From positions 310,001-374,000 of the forward strand of contig NZ_CP014750.1 of assembly GCF_001592435.1 (NCBI RefSeq): a stretch of DNA of 64,000 nucleotides. The letters run 5' to 3'. Under the pieces are notes generated by a model that worked only from the letters and a program-made list of their open reading frames with translations, made no database searches and was not told the DNA's origin. Positions 1-10,255 of the stretch are shown in pieces. The DNA comes from Thermococcus peptonophilus (GTDB taxonomy: Archaea; Methanobacteriota_B; Thermococci; Thermococcales; Thermococcaceae). Position numbers and translations under genes: made by a program. Position 1 is the stretch's first letter. Each line of letters opens with the position of its first letter.

Positions 1-47
1 CTAACGAAGCGTTTCTGCAAAAAGCAATTCGATAGGAGGAATGTTAA

Positions 48-1694
48 ATGGCACAGCTTAGTGGACAGCCGGTTGTTATTCTGCCTGAGGGGACTCAGAG
101 GTACGTTGGTAGGGACGCCCAGAGGCTGAACATTCTTGCCGCGAGAATCATCGCCGAGACTGTCAGGACAACCCTCGGCCCGAAGGGAATGGATAAAATG
201 CTCGTCGACAGCCTCGGCGACATAGTTGTCACGAACGATGGCGCTACGATCCTCGACAAGATCGACCTCCAGCACCCGGCTGCTAAGATGATGGTTGAGG
301 TTGCTAAGACTCAGGATAAGGAGGCTGGTGATGGTACTACTACTGCTGTCGTCATCGCTGGCGAGCTTCTCAGGAAGGCTGAGGAACTCTTAGACCAGAA
401 CATTCACCCGAGCATAATCATTAAAGGTTACGCCCTCGCCGCTGAAAAAGCCCAGGAAATACTCGACGAGATAGCCATAAAGGTTGACCCGGACGACGAG
501 GAGACCCTCCTCAAGATCGCCGCCACTTCAATCACCGGAAAGAACGCCGAGAGCCACAAGGAGCTCCTTGCTAAGCTTGCCGTCGAGGCCGTCAAGCAGG
601 TCGCCGAGAAGAAGGACGGAAAGTACCTCGTTGACCTCGACAACATCAAGTTCGAGAAGAAGGCCGGCGAGGGCGTTGAGGAGAGCGAGCTCGTCCGTGG
701 CGTCGTCATCGACAAGGAGGTCGTCCACCCGAGGATGCCGAAGAGGGTCGAGAACGCTAAGATCGCCCTCATCAACGAGGCCCTTGAGGTTAAGAAGACT
801 GAAACAGATGCGAAGATCAACATAACCAGCCCCGACCAGCTCATGAGCTTCCTTGAACAGGAGGAGAAGATGCTCAAGGACATGGTCGACCACATCGCCC
901 AGACAGGTGCGAACGTCGTCTTCGTTCAGAAGGGTATTGATGACCTTGCCCAGCACTACCTGGCCAAGTACGGCATAATGGCGGTCAGGAGAGTCAAGAA
1001 GAGCGACATGGAGAAGCTCGCCAAGGCCACTGGAGCTAAGATCGTCACCAATGTGAAGGATCTCACCCCAGAAGACCTCGGCTACGCTGAGGTCGTTGAG
1101 GAGAGGAAGCTCGCCGGCGAGAACATGATCTTCGTTGAGGGCTGCAAGAACCCGAAGGCCGTCACCATCCTCATCCGCGGTGGAACCGAGCACGTCATTG
1201 ACGAGGTCGAGAGGGCCCTCGAAGATGCTGTCAAGGTCGTCAAGGACGTCATGGAGGACGGTGCCGTTCTTCCGGCTGGTGGCGCTCCGGAGATCGAGCT
1301 CGCCATCAGGCTCGACGAGTACGCCAAGCAGGTCGGTGGCAAGGAGGCCCTCGCCATAGAGAACTTCGCAGAGGCCCTCAAGATAATCCCTAAGACCCTC
1401 GCTGAAAACGCTGGTCTTGACACCGTTGAGATGCTCGTCAAGGTAATCAGCGAACACAAGAACAGGGGCCTTGGCATCGGCATAGACGTCTTCGCCGGTG
1501 AGCCTGCCGACATGCTCGAACGTGGAATCATTGCTCCTCTAAGAGTCACCAAGCAGGCCATCAAGAGCGCCAGCGAAGCAGCTATAATGATCCTCAGGAT
1601 CGACGACGTCATCGCCGCAAAGCCCTCCAAGAATGAGGGCAACCAGGGCGGCGGAATGCCGGGCGGAATGGGCGGCATGGACATGGGCATGTGA
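48..1694 (+). CDS. Thermosome subunit (group II chaperonin)
   Basis: This is a 548-residue group II chaperonin subunit, which forms the double-ring ATP-driven folding chamber in the archaeal cytoplasm. The conserved nucleotide-site segment GDGTTTAVV lies near residues 94-102, TLGPKGMDK near 42-50 and the late GGAPEIELA motif is present. The C-terminus is a glycine-methionine rich tail ([14 protein letters not shown]), as expected for chains projecting into the central cavity. The start is supported by AGGAGGA seven bases upstream. An ATG seven bases earlier is out of frame. The promoter lies left of the window. Thermococcus species carry one or two paralogues, and I cannot tell which one this is. 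Confidence 0.97.
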   Translation: MAQLSGQPVVILPEGTQRYVGRDAQRLNILAARIIAETVRTTLGPKGMDKMLVDSLGDIVVTNDGATILDKIDLQHPAAKMMVEVAKTQDKEAGDGTTTAVVIAGELLRKAEELLDQNIHPSIIIKGYALAAEKAQEILDEIAIKVDPDDEETLLKIAATSITGKNAESHKELLAKLAVEAVKQVAEKKDGKYLVDLDNIKFEKKAGEGVEESELVRGVVIDKEVVHPRMPKRVENAKIALINEALEVKKTETDAKINITSPDQLMSFLEQEEKMLKDMVDHIAQTGANVVFVQKGIDDLAQHYLAKYGIMAVRRVKKSDMEKLAKATGAKIVTNVKDLTPEDLGYAEVVEERKLAGENMIFVEGCKNPKAVTILIRGGTEHVIDEVERALEDAVKVVKDVMEDGAVLPAGGAPEIELAIRLDEYAKQVGGKEALAIENFAEALKIIPKTLAENAGLDTVEMLVKVISEHKNRGLGIGIDVFAGEPADMLERGIIAPLRVTKQAIKSASEAAIMILRIDDVIAAKPSKNEGNQGGGMPGGMGGMDMGM

Positions 1695-1787
1695 TGCCTC
1701 TCTCACTTCTCTTTTCCCTCCAGCAGGAATTATAAGTCTAAAGTAAAAACTTCTGCACAGAGGCCGGCAATTAATACTAGACCAAAG

Positions 1788-1796
1788 CTTTTAATA
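1788..1796 (+). promoter_or_regulatory. TATA box for htpX
   Basis: CTTTTAATA lies about 39 bases before the htpX start, the spacing expected for an archaeal TATA element followed by a short leader that carries a ribosome binding site. Confidence 0.45.
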
Positions 1797-1830
1797 CCAG
1801 ATTGTTATTTTAGTCTGGAGGTGAGAGGGC

Positions 1831-2703
1831 ATGGGACTTGTGATGTGGCTGAGAACCGGAGTGCTCATGGCGATCCTCACTGGCCTGCTAATGGGGATAG
1901 GTTACCTCTTCGGCGGACCGAATGTGGCGTTCATAATGTTCCTGTTCTCAATGTTCTTCAACTTCATAACATACTGGTACAGCGACAGGATAGTGCTGAG
2001 CTGGTACAACGCAAGGATAGTTGATGAGTACGAAGCCCCAGAGCTGTACGCGATAGTGAGAGACCTCGCCCAGAGGGCCGGCCTTCCAACGCCCAGAGTG
2101 GCAATAATCCCAAGCGAGACCCCCAACGCCTTCGCAACCGGAAGGAACCCAAAGCACGCCGTAGTGGCCGTAACCCAGGGACTGCTCAGGATACTCAACC
2201 GGGACGAGCTTGAGGGAGTCATAGGGCACGAACTGACCCACATAAAGAACAGGGACATACTAATAGGGACTGTGGCAGCTGCAATGGCCGGCGCGATAAT
2301 GCAGCTCGCCTACTGGGCCCGCTGGATAGCAATATTCGGCGGCTTCGGAAGAGACAGGGACGATAGCGGAGACATCATAGGTGCAATACTAGTGGCGGTC
2401 TTGGCTCCAATAGCGGCGATGCTCATCCAGGCGGCGATAAGCAGGTCAAGGGAGTTCTTAGCGGATGAAGGCGGTGCGAGGATAAGCGGTAAGCCGCACG
2501 CATTGGCGAGCGCGCTGATGAAGATAGAGCAGGCCGTCCGCTATAGACCGATGAAGGACGGTAACCCTGCAACTGCCCACATGTTCATCGTGAACCCGTT
2601 CAGGGGCATGAGCATAGCGAACCTCTTCTCAACCCATCCGCCGACCGAGGCGAGAATAGAGAGGCTCAGGAAGATAGCGGAGGAGATGGGGATTTACTTC
2701 TGA
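1831..2703 (+). CDS. htpX: HtpX-like membrane zinc metalloprotease (M48)
   Basis: This 290-residue protein matches the HtpX family, membrane proteases that degrade misfolded membrane proteins. Two hydrophobic segments occupy roughly residues 8-48. The zinc motif HELTH is at residues 133-137, and the downstream [11 protein letters not shown] segment supplies the third zinc ligand. Two more hydrophobic stretches lie between them. Length is normal for the family. A strong GGAGGTGA ribosome binding site sits five bases before the ATG. It follows the thermosome gene after about 136 bases with its own TATA box, so the two are probably separate units that share a proteostasis theme. Confidence 0.95.
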   Translation: MGLVMWLRTGVLMAILTGLLMGIGYLFGGPNVAFIMFLFSMFFNFITYWYSDRIVLSWYNARIVDEYEAPELYAIVRDLAQRAGLPTPRVAIIPSETPNAFATGRNPKHAVVAVTQGLLRILNRDELEGVIGHELTHIKNRDILIGTVAAAMAGAIMQLAYWARWIAIFGGFGRDRDDSGDIIGAILVAVLAPIAAMLIQAAISRSREFLADEGGARISGKPHALASALMKIEQAVRYRPMKDGNPATAHMFIVNPFRGMSIANLFSTHPPTEARIERLRKIAEEMGIYF

Positions 2704-2764
2704 GTCAGTTTCTCTATCTCTTCTAACCCTTTTTGGTGTGTTGAGGAAAATGTAAACTATTCCG

Positions 2765-3571
2765 TCAGATGTCCACCGCCCTCGTCATTGCCCCGTCTAT
2801 AACGACCGTCGAGCCGAGCATGTATTCGGCTTCCTTGCTCAGCAGGAAAGCCACCAGCGAGCCAAGCTCCTCCCACCTGCCCGTCCTATGGAGGGGCGTC
2901 CTCGAGAGGACTTCCTTCTCCCAGGTCTCCTCGAAGAATTCTCCTCTTTCATCAGCCAGCTTTCTCAGGTTCTCCCTCGCTCCCGGCGTGTCGAAGCTTC
3001 CCAACAATACCGAATAAGCCCGAATGCCGTACTTCCCATAGGTTCTTGAAACACTCTTCGCCAGCTGGATTAGTCCTGCTCTCGTCACGTCCGCCAAAAC
3101 AAGGGGTGGCATAGGCTCCTTCACCGAGACCGAGTTGAGGTAAATTAAAGTTCCCTTCATCTTCTTCTCAAGCCAGGTTTGAACCAAGAGCGTGGTCAGG
3201 TATCCTGGTGCAACCGAGTGAAGTGCGGCCGCCTCAAGCCAGTCCATATACTCTGCCTCGTGGAGGAAGCAGGGCTCACACCTCACGTTGCCGGCGTTCC
3301 AGATTAGGGTATCAATTCCGCCGAGGAGTTCCCAGGAAGTTTTTACAAGGTTCTCCAGCTCCCGCTGGTCGTATAGGTTCGCCCTTACAGCGTAAACTTC
3401 CCCAACTTCTTCGAGCTCTTTCTTTGCCCTTTTGAGATTCTCAAGGTTCCTAGAGCTGATGACAACCCTTGCGTTCCTCTTCAAGAGTTCGCGCGCGACG
3501 TTGAAGCCTATTCCCCGCGATGAGGCCGTCACGATGATCCTCATTCCCTCTAGGTCTATCTCCACGCTCAT
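2765..3571 (-). CDS. Short-chain dehydrogenase/reductase-like protein lacking YxxxK
   Basis: The 268-residue protein has the Rossmann fold of the SDR superfamily. The nucleotide-binding turn reads TASSRGIG near residues 16-23 and the NAG motif (LIWNAGN) is present, so NAD(P) binding is likely. The catalytic serine region (NSVSV) is kept. The usual Tyr-xxx-Lys is not: the aligned segment reads LADVTRAG, with alanine for the tyrosine and arginine for the lysine. It may therefore be a non-canonical or inactive SDR that binds a cofactor without classical dehydrogenase chemistry. Annotation as a glucose or 3-oxoacyl reductase would go beyond what is seen. It converges on htpX and is divergent from the next gene. 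Confidence 0.85.
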   Translation of the reverse strand: MSVEIDLEGMRIIVTASSRGIGFNVARELLKRNARVVISSRNLENLKRAKKELEEVGEVYAVRANLYDQRELENLVKTSWELLGGIDTLIWNAGNVRCEPCFLHEAEYMDWLEAAALHSVAPGYLTTLLVQTWLEKKMKGTLIYLNSVSVKEPMPPLVLADVTRAGLIQLAKSVSRTYGKYGIRAYSVLLGSFDTPGARENLRKLADERGEFFEETWEKEVLSRTPLHRTGRWEELGSLVAFLLSKEAEYMLGSTVVIDGAMTRAVDI

Positions 3572-3683
3572 GGAGTATCCTTGGAAATAGCAGTTAATAA
3601 CCTTGTCTTTCCGACGAATTAGGCTTTCCGAATTTGAGGAGTTTTCGCCGTTTGTACAAGCTTTTCACGAAAAGTGCCTTAAA

Positions 3684-3706
3684 GTTGAAAACCTTTTGTT
3701 AAAAAC
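3684..3706 (+). promoter_or_regulatory. Double SurR-type operator
   Basis: Two copies of GTTn3AAC are present, at 3684-3692 (GTTGAAAAC) and 3698-3706 (GTTAAAAAC), separated by exactly five bases. This equals the extended consensus GTTn3AACn5GTT described for the Thermococcales redox and sulfur regulator SurR. The second half overlaps an AT-rich element about 38 bases before the downstream GTG start, so binding could control the flavin oxidoreductase gene. Confidence 0.7.
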
Positions 3707-3740
3707 CAGAAGTTCTAAAAAAATCTTGGGGGGTGATTGA

Positions 3741-4787
3741 GTGAGGTTATACATCTGCAGGGAAAAAGAAGAGCCAAAGCCCTTCAAGATAGCGATCATC
3801 GGTGCTGGGCCGGCAGGATTATCGGCGGCTGGTTATCTAGCCTGCAGGGGCTACGAAGTCCACGTTTACGAAAAGATGTCAGAGGGCGGGGGAATGGTTG
3901 CCTTTGGAATCCCAGAGGCCAGAATACCAATAAGGACAGTTAGAGAAGGAGTTAAAGACCTTGAAAGACTCGGCGTGAACTTCCACTTCAGGACGAAGGT
4001 GGTCTACGATTCTCCCAGAGAGCTGGGCGATGAATGGGCCGAGCACTTCGTCTCGCTTGAGAGACTTCTGGGTGAGTTTGACGCAATTCTGATAGCAACC
4101 GGGGCATGGAGGCCGAGAAAACTGAAGGTGCCGGGTGCAGACCTTCCCAGCATTTACGACGCCCTCAGCCTGCTCCACCATATAAAGATGGCGAGGATAG
4201 GTTATTATCCTTGGGACAGGATACCCGACCTTAAGGGCAAACACATTGTGGTCATAGGCGCCGGCTACACGGCGGTTGACGTCGCCATTGAGGGCAGACT
4301 CCTTGGGGCGGAGAAGATAACGATGGTCTACAGAAGGGGATTAGAACACAGCTACGCAAAGACCGAGATCAGAAAACTCATTGAGGAGGGCGTTGAGTTC
4401 ATAGAGTTTGCCACCCCAGTGAGGATAATTGGAGACGAAAGGGTTCACGGAGTCGAGTTCGCAAGGACTAAGATTGAAGAAGGCAACGTTGTCACTACGG
4501 ACGAGCGCTTCATTCTCGATGCTGACATCGTCGCCTACGCTATTGGCCAGCTCCCCACTAGCCCGATAAGGGAAGTGGTCTGCGCCAACGAGAAGATCCT
4601 CAAGGAAGCTGGCATTTTCTTCGCGGGCGATGTTGTAGCTCCGAGGAACATTGGAACGGCCATGAGGGAAGGAAAGGCCAAGGCGAAGGAGATAGAGGAG
4701 TGGCTACTCAAGAAGGCTCCAAAGAAGGTGTTCCCGGTTCCTGTGGCGGCAAGGCTTATCAGCGAAGTCGTCAGCGGGAGGTGCTAA
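3741..4787 (+). CDS. FAD/NAD(P)-dependent oxidoreductase, glutamate synthase small-chain-like
   Basis: This 348-residue protein carries two dinucleotide-binding folds. The FAD motif IIGAGPAGLSAAGYL is near residues 20-34 and the NAD(P) motif VVIGAGYTAVDVA is about halfway along. A late FAGDV...NIGTAMREGK segment is typical of the GltD/NfnB-like flavoprotein group. It lacks the N-terminal iron-sulfur domain of full-length GltD and NfnB, so it needs a partner or is a short archaeal form. The GTG start follows a GGGGGGTGAT ribosome binding site. The double SurR-type site just upstream suggests control by sulfur or redox state. The electron acceptor is not evident from sequence. Confidence 0.85.
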   Translation: MRLYICREKEEPKPFKIAIIGAGPAGLSAAGYLACRGYEVHVYEKMSEGGGMVAFGIPEARIPIRTVREGVKDLERLGVNFHFRTKVVYDSPRELGDEWAEHFVSLERLLGEFDAILIATGAWRPRKLKVPGADLPSIYDALSLLHHIKMARIGYYPWDRIPDLKGKHIVVIGAGYTAVDVAIEGRLLGAEKITMVYRRGLEHSYAKTEIRKLIEEGVEFIEFATPVRIIGDERVHGVEFARTKIEEGNVVTTDERFILDADIVAYAIGQLPTSPIREVVCANEKILKEAGIFFAGDVVAPRNIGTAMREGKAKAKEIEEWLLKKAPKKVFPVPVAARLISEVVSGRC

Positions 4788-4830
4788 TAAGTTTAAGATG
4801 GTCTATTCGTAGGTGATGATAACACTTCTT

Positions 4831-4847
4831 ATAATCCCTTCTTTTTT
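4831..4847 (+). terminator. T-rich probable terminator
   Basis: A pyrimidine stretch ending in six T residues lies about 45 bases after the oxidoreductase stop and before the next promoter. Thermococcales terminate at such T-rich tracts. No strong hairpin is seen. Confidence 0.4.
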
Positions 4848-4962
4848 CGCGTGCAGTTTTCAATGCCAAAGCAAAACTTAAAAAGAGTATTCTGAGTCTA
4901 AAAGTGGAAAAACATTTCATCCAACGAACCGCCCAGGAATATGCGGCATGAAGGTGGTAAAA

Positions 4963-5424
4963 ATGGTCGATATAGACTTTAATGCCGCAGCCGAACTGTT
5001 CGCCGCAACCTCAACGTGGGTCGGGGACGGCAGAACAAAAACAAAACTGGGCAAAATTGAACTTGAGGTGGATAATCCGCTATCAGTTCTTCCAACGAAC
5101 TCCGAAGAGATGATAACTTGGCCGGAGCAGTTATTACCGGCGGCCTTAGCCGCGTGCTTTATAACTACAATGACAACAGTAAGTGAGAAGATGAGGATTA
5201 ATCTCAAATCACTTCAAGTCACCGCCAAACCCCTTCTCGCTAGGGATAACGATGGAGGATTTAAGTTCGACAAGATTTTCATCACGATTGAACTTTCCAT
5301 CCCACGGGAGGACCGGCCTAAGGTCGAAAGACTTGTAGACCTGACCCACAGGTACTGTCTCATAAGCAAGGCAATAAAAGGCAACGTGGAGGAGATCATA
5401 GAAACGAAGGTCCATGATGTTTAA
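4963..5424 (+). CDS. OsmC/Ohr family peroxide-related protein
   Basis: The product (153 residues from the preferred start) matches the OsmC family, thiol peroxidases that reduce organic hydroperoxides. The two expected cysteines are present: one in the AAALAACFITT helix and one in the HRYCLISKA segment. An ATG at 4948 is also in frame. The ATG at 4963 is preferred because AAGGTGG lies just before it and falls inside the longer reading. No partner gene is adjacent. The general role in peroxide defence is family knowledge, and the substrate is unknown. Confidence 0.88.
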   Translation: MVDIDFNAAAELFAATSTWVGDGRTKTKLGKIELEVDNPLSVLPTNSEEMITWPEQLLPAALAACFITTMTTVSEKMRINLKSLQVTAKPLLARDNDGGFKFDKIFITIELSIPREDRPKVERLVDLTHRYCLISKAIKGNVEEIIETKVHDV

Positions 5425-5449
5425 TCTCCATCGCCTTTTATAGTGAAAA

Positions 5450-6494
<1,045 letters not shown>

Positions 6495-6495
6495 A

Positions 6496-6510
6496 GCCCC
6501 TTCCTTCTTT
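6496..6510 (+). terminator. T-rich probable terminator
   Basis: A CCCCTTCCTTCTTTTT tract directly follows the deoxyhypusine synthase stop and fits an archaeal T-rich terminator. Confidence 0.35.
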
Positions 6511-6544
6511 TTGCTCTCTGCCAAACAACCATAGCCCAGAAAAG

Positions 6545-6553
6545 GTTTTTTAA
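6545..6553 (+). promoter_or_regulatory. TATA box for the RNase H-like protein / cdc48 operon
   Basis: GTTTTTTAA is centred about 26 bases before the ATG of the next gene, which again suggests a leaderless message. This promoter probably drives both the small protein and the coupled AAA ATPase. Confidence 0.5.
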
Positions 6554-6574
6554 CGTCCCTGCTAACTTTCGACC

Positions 6575-7333
6575 ATGAGAGTAGCGATTATGACCGACAA
6601 CGTGAGGGTCTATTACCTCGCCACCAAGGTGTTAAAGGAGTATGGAATACCCTTTCTGAGCCTTAGGGTTGGCGAGAGGATTCCCTACGATGTTGAGGTC
6701 GTTCTCACGGGTGAGAAAGATAAGGTCGAGTTCCCGGTTAAGGTCATCGTGAGGGATGAAAACTTCATAGACGACCTTCTCGCCAGGCTGGAGGGGAGAA
6801 AGCGCTTCCAGAACGTCTTCATAGCCATAGACCCCGGGGACAGGCCAGGAGTGAGCGTTGTCGCCGACGGAAGGGTTATAGAAGTCCACAGGCTTAAAAG
6901 CCCCAAAGATGTTGAACCTGTGGTGGGACTGCTTGAGAAATACCCGACCGCTAAGCTTAAGGTCGGGAACGGCGCTAAGAGACAGAGGACTATGATGCTG
7001 AAGGCCCTTGGAGAAGTACTAGGGCATGACTACCCAATAATCATTGTGAACGAGTCCAGGACGACGCCAAAGGTCGGTGGGGTTGAAAGCTCCTCCGTGG
7101 TTGATATCGTTGCATCCATAAACATCGGACTCAGGGAAGGCAGGGAGACCACCATAGGCGACGTTCTTGAGGTAAAAGAACCCACAAAAAAGGAGATAGA
7201 GCACATAAAGAGGAGGAGCCGCGAGCTGAGCGGAAACATTACGATTTCCTCAAGACTGGCCAGGGAGGTTGCGCTCGGGAACCTCACGCTCGAGGAGGCG
7301 ATAGAAATTCACAGGAGGGGGCGTTCAAGATGA
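6575..7333 (+). CDS. Conserved protein with RNase H/RuvC-like segment, coupled to Cdc48
   Basis: I do not recognise a named family for this 252-residue protein. In its middle, near residues 87-115, the segment [26 protein letters not shown] resembles the first beta hairpin of the RNase H/RuvC/YqgF fold, where the aspartate would bind a catalytic metal. A conserved-looking [11 protein letters not shown] segment and a basic helical C-terminus follow. The gene overlaps the start of the downstream AAA ATPase (ATGA junction), so the two are translationally coupled, which argues for a related job. Nuclease activity is inference only. Confidence 0.7.
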   Translation: MRVAIMTDNVRVYYLATKVLKEYGIPFLSLRVGERIPYDVEVVLTGEKDKVEFPVKVIVRDENFIDDLLARLEGRKRFQNVFIAIDPGDRPGVSVVADGRVIEVHRLKSPKDVEPVVGLLEKYPTAKLKVGNGAKRQRTMMLKALGEVLGHDYPIIIVNESRTTPKVGGVESSSVVDIVASINIGLREGRETTIGDVLEVKEPTKKEIEHIKRRSRELSGNITISSRLAREVALGNLTLEEAIEIHRRGRSR

Positions 7334-9837
7334 TATTCGGTAAAGAAGATGAAAGGGTTGACGAGATTAAGCTCCGCGTCGCGGAGGCCCTGAAAAGGGA
7401 CGTTGGAAGGGGAATAGTCAGGTTCGACAGAAAGTACCAGAGAAAGCTCGGCGTTGAGCCTGGAGATATAGTTGCGCTCAAGGGAGAGAGGGTTACGGCG
7501 GCAATAGTCGCCAATGCCCATCCAGACGACAGGGGGCTTGACATAATCAGGATGGACGGCTACATCAGGAGAAACGCGGGAGTGAGCATAGGGGACTACG
7601 TCACGGTCTCCAGGGCGGAAGTCCAAGAGGCCAAAAAGGTCGTTCTGGCTCCTGCCCAGAAGGGAGTCTTCATCCAGATTCCGGGAGAGATTGTAAAGCA
7701 GAACCTCCTCGGAAGGCCCGTCGTTAAGGGCGACCTCATAGTGGCCGGCGGACAGAACGAGGCTGTGTACTCACCCTTTGACGAGCTGCTCAGAGGGTTC
7801 TTTGAGGCCATGCCGATAGGCTTCGGTGAGCTGAAGTTCGTCGTGGTAAACACAGTTCCAAAAGGCATCGTTCAGATAACATACAACACCGAAGTCGAAG
7901 TCCTTCCGCAGGCAGTCGAAGTCAAGGAGGAGAGCATCCCGGAGGTCACTTACGAGGACATAGGCGGCCTCAGCGACGCCATCCAGAAGATAAGGGAGAT
8001 GGTCGAGCTTCCTCTCAAGCACCCGGAGCTCTTCGAGAGGCTTGGGATTGAGCCGCCGAAGGGAGTTCTCCTCTACGGCCCGCCCGGAACGGGTAAGACT
8101 CTGCTCGCTAAGGCCGTCGCCAACGAAGCCAACGCTCACTTCATAGCAATCAACGGACCGGAGATAATGAGCAAATTCTACGGCGAGAGTGAGGAGAGAC
8201 TGAGGGAGATATTCAAGGAAGCCGAAGAAAACGCTCCGAGCATAATCTTCATCGACGAGATAGACGCGATAGCCCCGAAGAGGGAAGAAGTAGTTGGAGA
8301 GGTCGAGAAGCGCGTTGTCAGCCAGCTGCTCACCCTGATGGATGGTCTCAAGAGCCGTGGAAAGGTCATAGTCATTGCCGCTACCAACAGGCCCGACGCA
8401 CTCGACCCGGCCCTGAGGAGGCCAGGAAGGTTTGACAGAGAGATTGAGGTCGGCGTCCCGGACAAGCAGGGCAGGAAAGAGATCCTCCAGATCCACACCA
8501 GAGGAATGCCCCTCGAACCGGACTACGACAAAGAGGCCGTCCTCAGAGTGCTCCGCGAGATAAAGGAGAAGGGTAATTTTGACGCCGAAAGGGTAGACAA
8601 TATCATCGCCGAAGTTGAAAACGCGAAGACTGAAAGCGAAGTTAAAGAGGCTCTCAAAAGGGACGCCGAAATATACTCGGAGGTCAGGAACAAGCTGATA
8701 GACAAAATGCTCGACGAGCTGGCTGAAGTTACGCACGGCTTCGTCGGTGCTGATTTAGCTGCCCTTGCAAGAGAAGCGGCCATGGTCGTTCTCAGGAGGC
8801 TTATCAAAGAGGGTAAGATAAGCCCAGAACAGGAGAGAATCCCGCCAGAGGTCCTTCAGGAGCTCCGCGTTAGAAGGGACGACTTCTACGAGGCCCTCAA
8901 GATGGTAGAGCCAAGCGCCCTCAGGGAGGTACTCATCGAAGTCCCGAACGTCCGCTGGGACGACATCGGCGGCCTTGAGGATGTGAAGCAGGAGCTCAGA
9001 GAAGCAGTAGAATGGCCCCTCAAATACCCCAAGGCCTTTGAGAGGCTCGGAATTGAGCCGCCGAAGGGAATACTCCTCTACGGTCCGCCGGGAACCGGTA
9101 AGACCCTCCTGGCTAAGGCAGTAGCCAACGAAAGTCAAGCAAACTTTATAGCCATACGCGGCCCGGAGGTTCTTTCAAAGTGGGTCGGCGAGACCGAGAA
9201 GAGAATTAGGGAGATCTTCAGGAAGGCTCGCCAGGCCGCCCCAACAGTGGTGTTCATCGATGAGATCGATGCAATAGCCCCAGCTCGTGGGTCAGAGGGG
9301 GACAGGGTTACTGACAGGCTGATCAACCAGCTGCTCACCGAGATGGACGGAATCCAGGAGAACAGTGGTGTGGTTGTTATTGGTGCCACTAACAGGCCGG
9401 ACATTATCGATCCAGCACTCCTCAGACCAGGAAGGTTCGACAGGCTGATACTCGTTCCAGCGCCGGACGAGAAGGCCAGGCTCGAGATATTCAAAGTCCA
9501 CACGAGGAGAGTACCGCTTGCAGGTGACGTTAATCTCAGAGAGCTCGCCAAGAAGACCGAAGGCTACACCGGCGCAGACATAGCCGCACTCGTCAGGGAG
9601 GCAGCCCTAATAGCGATGCGCAGGATAATGAGAGAGCTCCCGCGCGAGGTAGTTGAAAGCGAGTCCGAGGAGTTCCTTGAGAAGCTGAAGGTGTCAAAGA
9701 AGGACTTCGAGATGGCCATGAAGAAGGTCAAACCGAGCGTCACGCCGTACATGATGGAGTACTACAGGAGCTTTGAGGAGAACAGAAAGAAGCAGGCAGG
9801 GAAGGAGAGAGGCGGCCCCGACTACTATACCTTCTGA
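7330..9837 (+). CDS. Cdc48/VCP-type AAA ATPase
   Basis: This 835-residue two-ring AAA ATPase is the archaeal Cdc48/p97/VAT homologue, an unfoldase that feeds proteins to the proteasome. The N domain spans about residues 1-200. Two Walker A motifs GPPGTGKT lie near 250-257 and 584-591, each followed by [10 protein letters not shown]. Arginine-finger segments ([18 protein letters not shown]) are intact. The D1 lid contains about 65 extra charged residues (near 398-465) compared with p97. The C-terminus ends DYYTF, not the hydrophobic-Tyr-X tail that opens proteasome gates. The ATG overlaps the stop of the upstream gene. Confidence 0.97.
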   Translation: MIFGKEDERVDEIKLRVAEALKRDVGRGIVRFDRKYQRKLGVEPGDIVALKGERVTAAIVANAHPDDRGLDIIRMDGYIRRNAGVSIGDYVTVSRAEVQEAKKVVLAPAQKGVFIQIPGEIVKQNLLGRPVVKGDLIVAGGQNEAVYSPFDELLRGFFEAMPIGFGELKFVVVNTVPKGIVQITYNTEVEVLPQAVEVKEESIPEVTYEDIGGLSDAIQKIREMVELPLKHPELFERLGIEPPKGVLLYGPPGTGKTLLAKAVANEANAHFIAINGPEIMSKFYGESEERLREIFKEAEENAPSIIFIDEIDAIAPKREEVVGEVEKRVVSQLLTLMDGLKSRGKVIVIAATNRPDALDPALRRPGRFDREIEVGVPDKQGRKEILQIHTRGMPLEPDYDKEAVLRVLREIKEKGNFDAERVDNIIAEVENAKTESEVKEALKRDAEIYSEVRNKLIDKMLDELAEVTHGFVGADLAALAREAAMVVLRRLIKEGKISPEQERIPPEVLQELRVRRDDFYEALKMVEPSALREVLIEVPNVRWDDIGGLEDVKQELREAVEWPLKYPKAFERLGIEPPKGILLYGPPGTGKTLLAKAVANESQANFIAIRGPEVLSKWVGETEKRIREIFRKARQAAPTVVFIDEIDAIAPARGSEGDRVTDRLINQLLTEMDGIQENSGVVVIGATNRPDIIDPALLRPGRFDRLILVPAPDEKARLEIFKVHTRRVPLAGDVNLRELAKKTEGYTGADIAALVREAALIAMRRIMRELPREVVESESEEFLEKLKVSKKDFEMAMKKVKPSVTPYMMEYYRSFEENRKKQAGKERGGPDYYTF

Positions 9838-9863
9838 CGCTCCCATCTCTATTATTTTGGAAA

Positions 9864-9875
9864 AGGTTTTATACA
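9864..9875 (+). promoter_or_regulatory. TATA box for the PRC-barrel gene
   Basis: AGGTTTTATACA lies about 50 bases before the next ATG, giving a leader of roughly 25 bases that contains GAGGTG. The following gene can therefore be transcribed independently of cdc48. Confidence 0.5.
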
Positions 9876-9919
9876 CCGATGCCCAATAACGGTGGGAACA
9901 ACTCCAGAGGTGGCTGATA

Positions 9920-10255
9920 ATGGTAAAGATAATGGCATCAAAACTTAGGGACGTTGAGCTGATAACCGATACGGGAATAAGGCTTGGATGGGTCTACGAC
10001 CTGAGCTTCGATGAGGAAACGGGGGAGATACTTGTCATCGTGGCAGAACCCGACGAGGACCTCGACGTCAGTGAGTTTGTGACGGACCAGGAAGGACTCC
10101 TTCTAATCCCAATCAGCGCGGTGAAGAGCATTGGTGAGGTCATAATAATAGACTCCAACAAACTGGCTGTTAAGTCAAAGCTTAAGCACCTTCCAAGCGT
10201 GACTGGAACTGCACGGGAGAAGAGGCTTGGCGGCGGCCTCCAGAGGAAGGACTAA
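9920..10255 (+). CDS. PRC-barrel domain protein
   Basis: The 111-residue product matches small archaeal PRC-barrel proteins. The barrel is visible as LRDVELITDTGIRLGWVYDLSFDEETGEILVI followed by ISAVKSIGEVIIID. Archaeal stand-alone PRC-barrel proteins are linked to RNA metabolism and to cell division, but the role here is not shown by sequence. GAGGTG sits seven bases before the chosen ATG, and a second in-frame ATG lies four codons later. The basic tail (KRLGGGLQRKD) could bind nucleic acid. It converges on and overlaps the next gene by four bases. Confidence 0.8.
   Translation: MVKIMASKLRDVELITDTGIRLGWVYDLSFDEETGEILVIVAEPDEDLDVSEFVTDQEGLLLIPISAVKSIGEVIIIDSNKLAVKSKLKHLPSVTGTAREKRLGGGLQRKD

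Noticed and set aside
528-1457. Long open frame on the minus strand opposite the thermosome gene
   Set aside because: It is antisense to a certain gene, shows skewed composition caused by biased codon use, and has no ribosome binding site or family similarity.
7771-8736. Minus-strand open frame opposite cdc48
   Set aside because: Antisense shadow of a well-supported AAA ATPase with no independent evidence.
9826-9837. HbYX proteasome-binding tail on Cdc48
   Set aside because: The penultimate residue is threonine, not tyrosine, so the motif is not met.
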